Positions 21,737 through 32,984 of a stretch of 64,000 nucleotides of DNA are shown piece by piece (within the stretch, counting starts at the first letter, position 1; the number at the start of each line of letters is the position of its first letter). This DNA is from Irpex lacteus (taxonomy: Eukaryota; Basidiomycota; Agaricomycetes; Polyporales; Irpicaceae), in contig MQVO02000001.1 in NCBI GenBank assembly GCA_001986395.2, forward strand, positions 1,302,001-1,366,000. Reading direction: 5' to 3'. Below the pieces are notes generated by a model. That model was not told the DNA's origin and searched no databases. It saw nothing but the letters and a program-made list of their open reading frames with translations. Position numbers and translations under genes: made by a program.

Positions 21737-23157
21737 TCACTTATCACTGTTCCACTTGTTTTGCTCGAAATATGATCTATGCATAGTGTTAGACGCAAAA
21801 ACTCACACAAAGGTGCATTACACTCACGGAGGGAGATCCAGCTGCGGAACTGGCATGTTGCCCCAGCCCATATGGTTCTGCCCACTAACGCTAGAGGCGA
21901 CTCGAACCGGAAAGTCAAGCTTAACAGCATTGCCTACTCCGGGAAAATCGACCTTTAGGCGTAGAGAATACTATAGATGCCACTCCACGGTAAGCTAGCA
22001 ATAGAAATACAACTTGGACAGAGTCACCCACATCGATGTTCATAGCCGGCGATGCGTTAAATGTCGGAGGGCATGTCAACCGAAACCAGGACGTGATCGT
22101 AGCCTCTTGCCTCCACTGGCCCTTGTCCTTCTCGCTCGGTATCCACTGTTTTTCGAATGGTCGTATTTGGATATGACTATACTGGTCCAAGGGCAAGTCT
22201 TCGCCAAGGCCACCCAATACCTGGACGTGTTCCCCTTCCATCGTGTCGGAATAGGCGCTTGCCTCAACCCGCATGTTCCTCTTGAGTACAAGTTCCACTT
22301 CACCGGACTTAGTAGGAGGAACGGGGAATATGGGTTCGTCATCCGGCGTATCATCTAAATGCATATGCTTCGATAAGGTGACGATGTTGACCGCGATGGG
22401 TATCGACGCGTGCATTGGCAAGACTTCGATGTCTGGAAGCGCTAGCTGGAGGAACATGGGTACGTCAAGGTACTTTCTATAAGTATCGAGGAAATTTCGA
22501 CGTACTGAAACTTTGGCATGTGCATGTTCTCCCATGCCCATGAATCCTCTATTAAGCTTGTCCTCTTTATCAACCGATTTCCACCGACCGCGCCACCCCT
22601 GCTCTAGAACATCCTTCAACTGAGCACCGATGGAGGAAGATGGCAGAACAGGGAAAGGGACCAGATGCTTCTTGTTGAAATGCAGTCCCGACCGCTTTCC
22701 GACCGCTTCAAGATAGTACCCTACGGAGCCCTTCGTGCTATAGTCCCCAATGTCGCAAGATGGCGGGAGGTCCTCTGGGAGTTGGATGCGGAAAGGAAGA
22801 CGGAAGACAGGAGTATTGGGAGGGGGGCCTCCTCCAGTCCTGGGCTTCCATAACACAATATCTTGCTTGATGAGATTGGTGTAGCCATATTCTGTCTCTC
22901 GGTGCGATCGGGTGTATCCACCGACGTTGTGGATGCGCGTATGCTCTAATTGTCTGGATGAAGGATCATGTCAATAGGGCATGAGACGGAATTCACTGGA
23001 CATACGTATTGATCTCTCCACGAAGTTTCAAAATCACCTCTTCTATGTTTTTGTCGACTGCAGTAGGCCAATGCAGATCCACAGCGCCTTCAATGACTTG
23101 ACCTGCCACTTTGGTGCTGGGGTCAAAGATCAGGCGAACTGGTTCTTCTGCGGACAT
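21737..23157 (-). CDS. Arrestin-like protein A
   Basis: A multi-exon gene of about 400 residues. The start MSAEEPVRLIFDP is followed by KVAGQVIEGAVDL and EEVILKLRGEI, the first strands of an arrestin-type beta-sandwich. Later blocks are PVFRLPFRIQLPEDLPPSC, VGYYLEAVGKRSGL, LALPDIEVLPMHASIPI and TCPPTFNASP. The last exons read YSLRLKVDFPGVGNAVKLDF, an arrestin C-lobe strand pair, and SYFEQNKWNSDK. In fungi, arrestin-related proteins act as ubiquitin-ligase adaptors for endocytosis of transporters. PY motifs, which such adaptors use to bind Rsp5, were not seen, so this role is only a family-level guess. It is a paralogue of the genes at 27453 and 29304 but more diverged, with no poly-acidic tail. 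Confidence 0.82.
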
Positions 23158-23888
23158 ATTTCAGAGTAGAGCAGGCTGGACGTTCGTAACCGTGTATGAG
23201 AGATGTGCTGTATGCTGTATCCGCTGGTGATGACCTGTCAATATATATGGCGGGTACACAATAGATCACGGTCATATGCATCACGATCCGTTTCATCTTG
23301 GAATTGTATCAATAAATTCACCGCCTTGTATCAGCTTGTATCGCTCCGACGCCTAACGGGTGGAAACAGCATCCATGTATTACTCCCGGAGCAGGTAGAA
23401 AATTCCTATTTATAGTTATCGGTGGGGAAGGGCTCAGCGCTGTTTGTCACAGATGTCCTTGAATCACGTACAGGAACGATGAGAGAAGACGTCGGCGAAG
23501 CGACCATGGCCACGACGAGCATTAAGAACCAGGCAGGTGTGTAGATCAAATCAGCGCCCTCTCACTTTGGCGGTGTTCACATCTTGCGTGATGTACGCCC
23601 GAGGATATTTGGCCTTGGATATCAATACAACAAGGAGACTGCACAGGAAGACTCGAATGACAGCGGTAACGACGGTAAGACTCACGTAATAAAGCAAAAG
23701 GAAGTGTAGGGCGGACTCAGCCACAGCCTGCAGTCGGGTTTGCCATGTTTTGAGGCTTTTTGCATGTGTCATAGCAGTGAGAGAGAAATGGTAGCGCAAA
23801 ATAATATGCCTGCCGTCGTAGTAGAGGGGACCCGACCCATAGCACCGTACCGCAGACCATCCCAAAACTTGTAAGAGAAGCGAGACGC
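23158..23888. other. Intergenic, nothing recognised
   Basis: About 730 bp between the arrestin-like A start and the eS19 stop, same strand. It should contain the arrestin-like A promoter and the eS19 3' UTR. A minus-strand frame at 23551-23865 is not supported by splice sites or composition. Confidence 0.5.
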
Positions 23889-24492
23889 TTACTCCTCATC
23901 CTCCTCCTCTTCCTCTTCTTCCTCCTCCTCAGCCTCCTCCCGCTGTGCCTCCACTACGGCGGTGGCGATGCGGTCGAGATCACGCTGACCATCCTGGCTG
24001 ATGCGACGACCACCGTTGTCGGTTTGCTCGAGCACACCGATCTTCTCCAGTGACTGGCAGACCTTGCGCTGGACAGAGGCAGAAGAGTCGGCGTGGTGTG
24101 AGGGTCGGTTACCCCGGCGCTTGGCACCACCGTGGAGTTTTGTGAGAGCACCGATACCGACGTCCTTGCGGAGGTAGATGTGTCTTGCGATGGCAGCTGT
24201 GGTATACAGGTTCAGTCTAACGAACTTTATTGGCGCATGTGGTTCCAGAATCCTCGGACTGACCTGCGCGGACGTAGTACCAATCAGGGTCGTAGGGGGC
24301 AAGCTCCTTGTACGAGCCGGTCTTGACGATGTCGACCCATGTAGGGACCTCAAGCTTGCCCGAACGCTTGAGGTGGGAGGCGTATGCGGTGATGAAAGCC
24401 TCGGCGCTGCAAGGGCGAAAACATAACTTGTGAGCACACCGAATACGGCGATCTCAACGTTGTACGCACCTGATGTCACGTACTCCCGGCAT
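23889..24492 (-). CDS. RPS19: Small-subunit ribosomal protein eS19 with acidic tail
   Basis: Three exons. The short first exon encodes MPGVRDI. The next gives [30 protein letters not shown] and [13 protein letters not shown]. The last gives [40 protein letters not shown]-like [11 protein letters not shown], and [17 protein letters not shown]. These are the invariant blocks of eS19, a 40S head protein needed for 18S rRNA maturation. The C-terminus is unusual: after the normal end it carries a tail of about 20 residues, almost all Glu, ending DEE. The tail is encoded by a GAG/GAA run at 23889-23935. Yeast and human eS19 lack it. The long 196-codon frame across the introns is not the protein. 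Confidence 0.95.
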
Positions 24493-24920
24493 TTTGTTGA
24501 AAGAGGGAAATTACCTTGGTTGCGGCGGCGTTGGGGGCGGCGAGCGCGACGGTGTTGACGGCGGTATGGACTTGAAAATAAAGTTCAGACTCAGTCGCCC
24601 GTTTCGGCTGTTCTGTGCAGTTGCAGCTGCTTATGTAAGCATTAGCCATCCATCAATTTCCCGCACACTACCACGGGCGCTTTCCATGTTTCTTGCAATT
24701 GTTCTGCGTTTCTGTCCGCTGTCTTCCTTTGCTCACGTCTTATGTCTCTCTCGGAAAATGCGCAGACTCTTGTCGATATACTTGGTGACCTCTTCACAAT
24801 TATTTTCTTATTCTCTAACTGTGATATCTGCCATTGACTGGCATCTCCTGCCACCTGGTTGCCAGCGCCTATTAGCAATGCTACTGTTTCCCACGCGACC
24901 TCCCGCCTTGAATCCGAGAC
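24493..24920. other. Divergent promoter region of eS19 and F-box genes
   Basis: About 430 bp between divergent starts. Polypyrimidine-rich sequence (24625-24730, with many CT and TTTC runs) lies here, typical of fungal ribosomal-protein promoters. No specific site was identified. Confidence 0.5.
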
Positions 24921-26558
24921 TTGAGTGTAATTGGCCGCCATCTGCGACCGTACATGCAACCCGCCATGTCTCCCGCCGCTACTCTCGACGACGGGCTCGC
25001 TGTCGACCACTTCAAGTCCTTCAAGAAACAAGACTATGATACCCATGTTCGCGGCCTTATTGCTGCCACGATAACGGATCTCCCTGTCGAACTGCTCATT
25101 CAGATCTTCCTGCATTGCTCGCATCTCGTCGACGGCCGCGACCTTCCCCAGCTCGCTGTTTCAGAGGTATGCAGGTTCTGGAGGGCCGTTATTCTCGACA
25201 CGCCTCGAGCTTGGCAATACATATATCTTGACGACAAACACAGGCCGCTGCGCGCCTCCCACAGATTGGCTCGAGTCTGGCTCGAACGGTCGCAGAGCTT
25301 CCCGGTCGACATACGCATCAATCTTAACGACTCAGACAATCTGCTCGCGCTCATCTCACCGCTAATCGCTCATGTGCGCCGGTGGCGTCGGTTCACTATC
25401 GAGGGAAAGATACAGGAGGATGTCGACTTCCGCTCCCTGTATGAAGGCTCTCTGCCTATCTTGGAGACCCTCACAGTGTTCATCAAGGGGGCTGAGCCTC
25501 CTTTGGCCATAGGCGAACAGGAGTCGCAGCCACCGCTGAGAATATTCCACTGCAGCCCCCCTCTCGAGCTGAGTCTCAGCGGCGCACGATCTTACAGAGT
25601 CTTCCTGCACCACGAGGCATTCCGGTTGCCTGTTCCGCAACAGATATCCACACTCCACCTTCGTACTCTCGTCATAAGGGAGAACAACACTCTCGATGTC
25701 GTACCGGATCCCATACGACTCATTAACTTCCTCCAATGCTGCCCTCAACTCAGGGACTTCCATTACTTCGCTCTTCCTCACGAACCCACACCACCCACGA
25801 ACAGGGTACCTCTACCCATGGTCAGGCTACCTCACCTCCGTTGTCTCGTTTTACGGAGCACATGTGCTGTCCGGGCTATTCTTTCCCACATTGACGCCCC
25901 AGACCTCCGTGAGCTGTACTTGGAACATACAAATATGGAGTTCCGATTAAACCATGCTGCCGCGTTTACCCCGGAGCCAGAAGAGGGTGATAGCGACGAC
26001 GAGGCAGGCGACTTCTCTCAGTCGCCTTGGAGTGACCACGCCACTGGTATGGGTCTGCGGAACCTCATTCGTAGGAGCAACCCTCCCCTACAAGTTCTCG
26101 AGATGGATTACGCCGACATGCGCACGAAAGACTTCCTTTGGTGCTTCGATCGGCTCGATACCCTCATCGAATTCCGCATCGTCGCTTCCGACATGTCCGA
26201 CAAAGTCATCCAGTTGCTTGCTCCCTACCACGTGAACGAGCGACCGAGGAGTGTCGGTTCATGGTCGTCTGAACAAGACGAGTTGGTCGAGCACGTAGGC
26301 AACCTGTGGCCATTGGAGCCACCTCGTGTGCGGCTACCGAGGCTGACTGCGCTGGAATTCTGGAATTGCCAGCGATTGACTGGGGACGCCGTAGTCGCAG
26401 CGATAGGAGCCCGTGTTCGGTACACCGACCAGGTTGCAGACCGCAACGCATACTCGAAGCTTTCGGATGTCGCTGTCATTGGGTGCGCGGACTTTTTACC
26501 TCGTCACGCTGACAGGCTCGTCCCTGTACTCGGAGTGAGACTGCGTACGCAGGCATAA
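24921..26558 (+). CDS. F-box protein
   Basis: A single uninterrupted frame of 545 codons. The F-box motif begins near residue 50 (TITDLPVELLIQIFLHCSHL) and continues LAVSEVCRFWRAVILDTPRAW, the usual agaricomycete version. The rest looks like irregular leucine-rich repeats (LPHLRCLVLRSTC, APDLRELYLEHTN, LPRLTALEFWNCQRLTG). F-box proteins link a substrate to the Skp1-Cul1 ubiquitin ligase. Such intron-poor F-box genes are numerous and fast-evolving in mushrooms, and targets are unknown. The true start may be a later Met (MQPAM at 24954 or MSPAA at 24966), since the first 15 codons show no conservation that I know. Confidence 0.88.
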   Translation: MSVIGRHLRPYMQPAMSPAATLDDGLAVDHFKSFKKQDYDTHVRGLIAATITDLPVELLIQIFLHCSHLVDGRDLPQLAVSEVCRFWRAVILDTPRAWQYIYLDDKHRPLRASHRLARVWLERSQSFPVDIRINLNDSDNLLALISPLIAHVRRWRRFTIEGKIQEDVDFRSLYEGSLPILETLTVFIKGAEPPLAIGEQESQPPLRIFHCSPPLELSLSGARSYRVFLHHEAFRLPVPQQISTLHLRTLVIRENNTLDVVPDPIRLINFLQCCPQLRDFHYFALPHEPTPPTNRVPLPMVRLPHLRCLVLRSTCAVRAILSHIDAPDLRELYLEHTNMEFRLNHAAAFTPEPEEGDSDDEAGDFSQSPWSDHATGMGLRNLIRRSNPPLQVLEMDYADMRTKDFLWCFDRLDTLIEFRIVASDMSDKVIQLLAPYHVNERPRSVGSWSSEQDELVEHVGNLWPLEPPRVRLPRLTALEFWNCQRLTGDAVVAAIGARVRYTDQVADRNAYSKLSDVAVIGCADFLPRHADRLVPVLGVRLRTQA

Positions 26559-27452
26559 AAATGGATTGAGTAGGACGTGTTTTGGTCTTCAACATTGATT
26601 TGCCTTTGCTTTGTGATTTGTTTGAATTGGAACATATCTTTGCTGTCGTGTCATAGGAGTATCTGTACCATAGCACAATCATCTTCGAATGAATCCTTTA
26701 TCGTCTTATGTCGGGTAGTACATGTTCTGAACGATCCCCTTCCCTGAGTTTATGACGTTACATAACTTGCCTGGTAAACCTTCCGCTCTCGTCGAGTAGG
26801 TGAGTTGTGATTCAGACGCGTCTTGCATCGTCTCTCTTACCCGAGCCACCAACTTCAACAGCGCAAGTGTCGAGTAGCTGTCAAGTAGCTCCCCTGTCTG
26901 CGACGAAGATCGAACAGCTGCTTCGTGCATGGCTGAGATTGCTCAGCTGTTCACAAAGCTAGACCAAACACTGATGACGAGGTTCACAGAGTTAAGTACA
27001 GTTGTCAGCAAAGCTCATCGGACTCGGACTAGCAATACGGAAACCTAATCGCCATATTGCCCAGAATTCAGCGAATATTCAGCTTTGATGCTATTGGGTT
27101 TGATCCACTACCATTGCGGCGTAAGTATCATATCCGACCGGGTTTCGTCCTGCTTCGTTACTGAGCGTTCGCGCACAACTCTGAAACCACATATTGCTGT
27201 GCATAATCAATGCATATGATTGGAGGTGAGTAGGTCCTTGATGTGTCTGCTGCGCTCTGTCAGCGTTCGTACAAAATGGACAAATGACATACATAAACAG
27301 CTCCCAGACCCGTTTAGCAGCACGTGTGTAAGTGGGGACGGCTGATCGCCGTCCATATATAAAGACACCCTACGAGTTTCAAACAGAGGACTATTCCCCA
27401 CAATCATCACCATAGTCATCGCTGCTTCCCTTACAACCTATCCCACAATTCA
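26559..27452. other. Intergenic, upstream region of arrestin-like B
   Basis: About 890 bp. A 74-codon minus frame at 26706-26930 has no recognised features. The only distinct element is a TATA box at 27356-27363, listed separately. Confidence 0.5.
27356..27363 (+). promoter_or_regulatory. TATA box of arrestin-like B
   Basis: TATATAAA, 90 bp upstream of the ATG at 27453, with C/A-rich sequence (ACAACC, CCACAATTC) between it and the start, as expected of a fungal leader. Confidence 0.55.
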
Positions 27453-28895
27453 ATGCCCACGTCACATACCCCCACCATTCAATTGGTAGTGCAGCCAACT
27501 CTGAGGGTGCCAGGTGAAGTCGTGGAAGGCGTCGCACAACTTTACTTTCCAAACCTAGCAAAGGACAAGATCGAGGAAGTCCACGTGAAGCTCCGGGGCT
27601 CCATATATACGTAAGTCAAGTTCGCTAAACACGCATTTGAGCCTTGATATTTATACCAAACTATCGATGATAAAGTGAGATCACACGATCGACTGGAACG
27701 AGCACAATAGTAGACCCCAAGCGAGTTCATGTGGCAAAGGAGAATATATCCCTTTGGTCCTCGAGCAGTGGCGTTTATCCTCCTCCGGACTCGGACATAC
27801 TCGAGATACCATTCACTTTCAAGCTTCCTGCGAGCCTTCCACCTTCTTTCGAGTGTGTTGGAGCAACCAAATCCGAAAAGGCTCATATTCGATACGGTAT
27901 CGCGATAGTCGGGAAACGCCCTGGCGTACTCAGACACAATCAACGCATCACAAAGGGCTTCCCTGTCCTCCCACCGGACCCGTCGGGAGCAGAGCTCAGA
28001 GAAGCTTTGCAGCGGGGCTGGACAGGACCGTGGCGCACTTCAGTGGACAAGAAACAAATTCGAAAGGGTCTGTGGGGTGATCACTCCGAAGTGGAGATGA
28101 CGGTAAGCTACTGTTTCTTTCATGGCAGCTTATCTCATACTCACAAGTCACTCTGTTACAGCTTGTGCTACCAGATCTCGCAGTACTACCACTCTTCTCA
28201 CCCATTCCGTTCACACTCACATTTGTCACTCATTCGAAGGAGATGAAAAGCGGCAGTAAGTCTGCGGAAGGAGCCATTTTTCCCGAGCCTCCTCTGGAGC
28301 CGCAAGCCGTAGACTTCACGCTAACAAGAAATGTGTGGATCAAAACAACCGTCTATGATCACACGCGTAAGAACGACTTCGTTGCACAATTGGGCGGTCT
28401 TGGATCTCGCAAGTCGGGATCAGGGACCGGCAGTAGTGCAGAAGTTGTTGTAACTCCTCTGAAGAAAGCGTGGATTCCTTCAGACGGCGAGAAAGGGGAG
28501 AAAGGGAAATGGAGACAAGAAATCACGTTCAAATCAGCCTTCCAGCTCAGCTGCGCACCGACCTTCAGTACTGAAACTTTGAACACATCGGTCAGTATCT
28601 CACATTCTCTGTGCATCTGATGCAATCTTCTTCAACTTCAAATTATATGTAGTATAAACTCAAGGTGAAGGTCGACTACCCCGGCATCGGAAATTCTCAT
28701 ACGGCGGAATTTCCGGTACATGTTGTATCTGGTATGTACCCAGCCGGAGAACGAACCTGGGATGGGCCGCCTCCCGATCAGTCGCCACCGTAAGTGATCA
28801 TGGTATTAATAATCCCAGCTCTCTAAACTAACGTATGGTATTTCAGCGAATATTTCCAGGGAGATTGGGACGAGGATCCGGACGAAAAGGATTAA
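27453..28895 (+). CDS. Arrestin-like protein B
   Basis: A multi-exon gene of about 400 residues, start MPTSHTPTIQL. Beta-sandwich blocks are LRVPGEVVEGVAQL, KIEEVHVKLRGSIYT, LEIPFTFKLPASLPPSFECV, YGIAIVGKRPGVLRHNQRI, VLPDLAVLPLFSPIPFTLTF, NDFVAQLGGLGSRKS, LSCAPTFSTETL and YKLKVKVDYPGIGNSH. The end is acidic (FQGDWDEDPDEKD). Exon borders match arrestin-like C, and identity is high over most of the length, so the two are a tandem duplication. The middle insert between the lobes (KSADKHD-like, here KSGSKSAEGAIFPEPP) is variable. Function is unknown beyond the arrestin-fold family. Confidence 0.85.
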
Positions 28896-29303
28896 GGTCT
28901 GTGGAATGCGGCTGCTTCCAAATATTCACAGAGCTTTGCTGTCGCCATATTCCATGGAGTTTCTTGTATCATAGCCAGCAGCCTCGAATGATGTAACTCT
29001 ACTCATAGTGGACACAGGCAATCATGCGATGATTGCGGTGGCCAGTGCATCGGCGTACAATGATCACTGTCTTGTTATCTTATCGATCACACACGCCAAG
29101 CTCTTCGCCAAGTGATCGAGTCACTCAGGCTGTAGCGATCTTGACTCGGAACAATCGCGCACATTGACAAAAATGATCATGCAAAGGATTGTCGGGTGAC
29201 AGCACCTAGTGCTAAAAGTGCGTACCTTTTTCATGTCAGAGACACTGGACAAAAGGTTTGTCACTACTCACTAGTACTCACTTGTCACCGATCTTGGCTC
29301 ACA
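28896..29303. other. Spacer between tandem arrestin-like genes
   Basis: About 410 bp. It carries the 3' UTR of gene B and the promoter of gene C. No other feature seen. Confidence 0.5.
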
Positions 29304-30733
29304 ATGTCAGATCGACAGCCCACCATTCAGCTCGTCTTCCAGCCTACTCTCAAAGTTGCGGGAGAGGTAATAGATGGTGCAGTGCACCTGAACTTTCCCG
29401 GGCTAAGCAGAGAAAAGATCGAGGAAGTTCACGTCAAGCTTCGTTGCGTCGTCGACACGTAAGCACCCACATATATCTTCTCATACTTGCCACAATGCAG
29501 ACTCATGAGATCCCCATATTGGTAGTAACATAACACGCCAGAACAGCCATGGAAATACTGGTACGGAAAGCCAACGACTCAACCTAGCAAAGGAGGACGT
29601 CTCCCTTTGGTCCACTGGGAATGGTGTTTACCCCCCTCCAGGATCAGATGTCCTCATTCTCCCCTTCACCTTTACTCTTCCTACGACCTTACTGCCGTCT
29701 TGCGAAGTTGGTGACCAAAGATCTGAATTCGTTCAAATTAAGAGTTTCATCGAGGTAGTCGGTAAACGTCCAGGTATACTTCGCACCAATCAACGTATTC
29801 TTCGACCCTTTTCTGTTCTGCCGCCGTCCAATTCGGGAGCTGAGCTGAGAGAAGCTATACCAAGGGGATGGCAAGGTCCGTGGCGCAGAGTCTCCCGGAA
29901 GAAACAGATTCGCAAAGGCCTCTGGGGCGAGTTTTCAGAAGTTGAGATGACGGTATGCTAGTCTGCTCTCTACATTCAAATTGTTATTTAACGAACTGGA
30001 TTATCGTCAGCTGGTCCTGCCAGACGTAGAAGCACTACCGCTCTTTACACCAATCCCATTCACTCTGACTTTCGTCACTCATTCAAAAGTGATGAAGCTT
30101 GGCGATAAGTCTCCCGAAGACACTATCTTCCCGGTGCCTCCTCAGGAACCTCGTGCGGTGGACTTCTGGCTTGAGCGTAACGTCTGGATCAAGACTCGGA
30201 CACGGGATACCACTCGTTATGACGACTTCGTCGCCCAGTTAGGTGGCTTAGGATCTCGCAAGTCAGAGTCGCCTGTGTCTGGTGTGATCGTAGATGCCGT
30301 GAAAAAAGTTTGGATCCCAGAGGATGAAGAGAAGACAAGCGACAAAGGAAGATGGAAACAGGTGGTTACTTTCAAGTCGGTTCTGCACCTGAACTGTGCG
30401 CCGACGTTCACGTCCGAGGCAGTAAAGATGTCGGTGAGCATCACATTTTCGAATATATTGATAGTAATGTTTATATAATATATTTCCCCCCCCAGTATAC
30501 GATGAAAATCAAGGTGAACTATGCTGGCATTGGAAACTCACACGAAGCGGAGGTCCCAGTTCAGATAGTGTCAAGTATGTATCCTCCAGGAGAACGAGCC
30601 TGGGATGGACCTCCTCCTGAGATCAGTCTTCTACCGTGAGTGCATTCCCGACGATCGACAACCACAAAACTCACAGTATCATAGTGACTACTTTAAAGGT
30701 ACTTGGGACGAGGAGTTGGACGAGAAGGACTGA
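29304..30733 (+). CDS. Arrestin-like protein C
   Basis: Tandem paralogue of arrestin-like B, same strand and same exon structure, start MSDRQPTIQLVFQP. Conserved blocks are LKVAGEVIDGAVHL, KIEEVHVKLRCVVDT, VLILPFTFTLPTTLLPSCEV, VVGKRPGILRTNQRIL, LVLPDVEALPLFTPIPF, DDFVAQLGGLGSRKS, NCAPTFTSEAV and MKIKVNYAGIGNSHEAEVP, with the acidic end GTWDEELDEKD. The first intron must use the acceptor AACAG before CCATGG. The CCAG eight bases earlier leads to a stop, while the chosen one gives DTHGNTGTESQRLNLAKEDV and keeps the frame. A C9 run forms the polypyrimidine tract of a later intron near 30490. Confidence 0.85.
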
Positions 30734-30893
30734 AGCTCGTGCCTTTCATTGCTGCCATAATTCAAAAGTACCATGTGACCAGGACTGCATTTACTCTAGT
30801 ATGTACATTATGCAAAAAAGATGTCAATCCGTCATACACTGTACCAGATAATAGTCTAAGAAAAGCACCCAAGGGCATCCGAACGACAAGACT

Positions 30894-32383
30894 CTACGAG
30901 AAGTAAGCAAAAGTGGCTAGCACAACCAACAGCGCCAGGGAGCCAATCAATGTGCGAACTACGTGCCAGACCCATGGTGGAAGCTGCAGCCGTGAGCTCC
31001 TCAGTGCAGTTTGCGCAGGGCCGCGTTCGAGGTCGAATTCAATGGGTTCGCCTTGTGCGCCGGCGGCATCGATGGCTGCGACTTCTTCCTCTGTGAGGGG
31101 AGCTGAAGAGAGATAAGGTTCGGTTGACCATATACGGAATCGCGGGGGAATGCTAGAACTCACGAAGGTCGCCAACGTCAAGGTATTCTTTCAAGTGAGA
31201 CTCTGTCGAGCTCGTACTGCGCGTTCAAGGGATCTCGTTTAGTAGGCCGTACGTGCAAGTTCTATACCCGACTCACGTAACAATGACGACTCCTTTGCTT
31301 CGGACCCACGAGAGAATGACTTGTGTTGGGGTCGCTCCCAACCTCTTCGCCGCTGCATTTACGGGTTTGTCGACTGGGCCGCCTGGGTAACGCGTAATTG
31401 GACTGGATTTTCACCAGATATAGTGAGCGTAATTAAATGAGTTGTGGGAAGAACGGGTACGTGGTCTGGGAGACTTACGCCAGGCTGCTGTAGGCTTCAA
31501 TGATAATACCATGCTTGGCGGCGTATGCGAGTAGTTCCTTGTTCTCTGCATAGTTATAGGGACTGAAGTTGATCTGTATCCCGAGTTCAATGCTGAGCAT
31601 ATGATAGTGAGTGGAACGTATAGCGTGCACGGACCTGGTTCACCGCCGGTTTGATGTTCGCTTCCTTGACAAGCTTCTGGAGTAACTCCAAGTTGAAGTT
31701 GCTGACCCCAATGCTCCTGAAAAGGGGATGAGCATTCACAGCTATGCACGACCTGGCGGTGAGCAAAGACTCACTTTGCTAAGCCCTCCTTCTTGAACTT
31801 CTCGAATTCGCGCCAGGTAGACGGGATATCCACTCGGGGCGTATGAATCAGGTACAGGTCAACTGACTTGACACCAAGCTAAAATGCGTTTGTTGATCAG
31901 CATACGCATTCTCTGTCGTAGTAATGACACTCACGTTGCTCAAGCTCTCCGTAATGGCCTGTCTAGGGGACCCACCGCCATACTTGGTGGTAATGTACAA
32001 GTCCTCCCTCTGGACACCACTGCTCTCTATCGCCTTCCTGACAAAGGGTTCAGTTCGGTAGACTAGGACCCAAGTATTAGTGCGTTGAGAGGCCGGGACG
32101 GGTTCGAAACTTACACTGGGCGGTATCCAGGTGCACGAAGCCCAATTTGAGAGCTTGCTCTACATATTGGGTGACATCCTATGTACACGAGGGCGAAGTC
32201 AGTAAGACACTTCCATTAGTATACAAATCACAACGTACAGTGCCTTTCCACTTCGACCCCGTGCCGAAGGCGATAGTAGGAATCTAGACAGCCACCACAG
32301 ATTAGCACATTCGTTCACTAGAAGTCTGAATCCGCCCGACGCACCTTGTTCCCATCGTTCAAAGTCACCGACCCGAAAGGCAT
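30894..32383 (-). CDS. Aldo-keto reductase with C-terminal membrane anchor
   Basis: A multi-exon aldo-keto reductase of about 330 residues. The TIM-barrel signatures are present: GFVHLDTAQVYRTE (catalytic Asp and Tyr), LYITTKYGGG (Lys), VDLYLIHTPR (His), SIGVSNFNLELLQKL, KPAVNQINFSPYN and the NADP-binding end VIVTTSSTESHLKEYLDV. Family members reduce carbonyls with NADPH. Unusually, after the normal end (LTEEEVAAIDAAG) there is an extra about 50-residue tail finishing with a strong hydrophobic helix (VVRTLIGSLALLVVLATFAY) followed by FS and the stop. This has the look of a tail anchor, which would place the barrel on the cytosolic face of a membrane such as ER or mitochondrial outer membrane. 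Start is MPFGSVTLNDGNKIP. Confidence 0.9.
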
Positions 32384-32984
32384 GATGGAGAAATCTTGGA
32401 CGTAGAGAGCAGAGGATGATACGGCCGACCACAGGCTACTTATCTAATGCGATGAGCTCACACCGGCATGGTGCACCATCATCCAGCAATAAAACACGGC
32501 GCGGCTTGCAAATACAGCGTTCTTATGATGCAAGACATCGTTTCCACGCTCGTCGTAGCACATGCTCAGGGGCATACTGTGGGATACGAGTCACGACAAG
32601 ATACGCAAAGTTATGGTGAAGGATTGCAGGAGATGGTCAAGTAATTGAAGGCATGCAATAAAGAAGGTGTACCACTAACGCCCGTGTACTCAGTTTCTAC
32701 ACCAATTCCCTGCTTGCTTCTGTCTATCTCGTCGGCCGTAGATATCACTGCTGTGTGGAGGCCATCGCAGAACCAAAACTAACTTGAAGCGAAGCACTTG
32801 TCAGTCAGTATACAAGTGCCAATCTCCGCAGACGAGACGCCTTCCAACGCGGATGCCCGACACCGACGCCGAAGTCCCCACCGGTTCCGCTAGCCTCGTG
32901 CTCGAAGCTTGATTACCGCAGACAAGTATATCCTGCGTGGGACATATTGGAATCGTATGTGCGCACCACAACTCGTCTGAAGCC
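32384..32984. other. Divergent promoter region, aldo-keto reductase / BTB
   Basis: About 600 bp between divergent starts. No RNA gene, repeat or clear regulatory site was recognised. Confidence 0.5.

Noticed and set aside
23889..24479. 196-codon single-frame version of the eS19 gene
   Set aside because: It reads through two introns; only the spliced form gives the conserved eS19 N-terminus.
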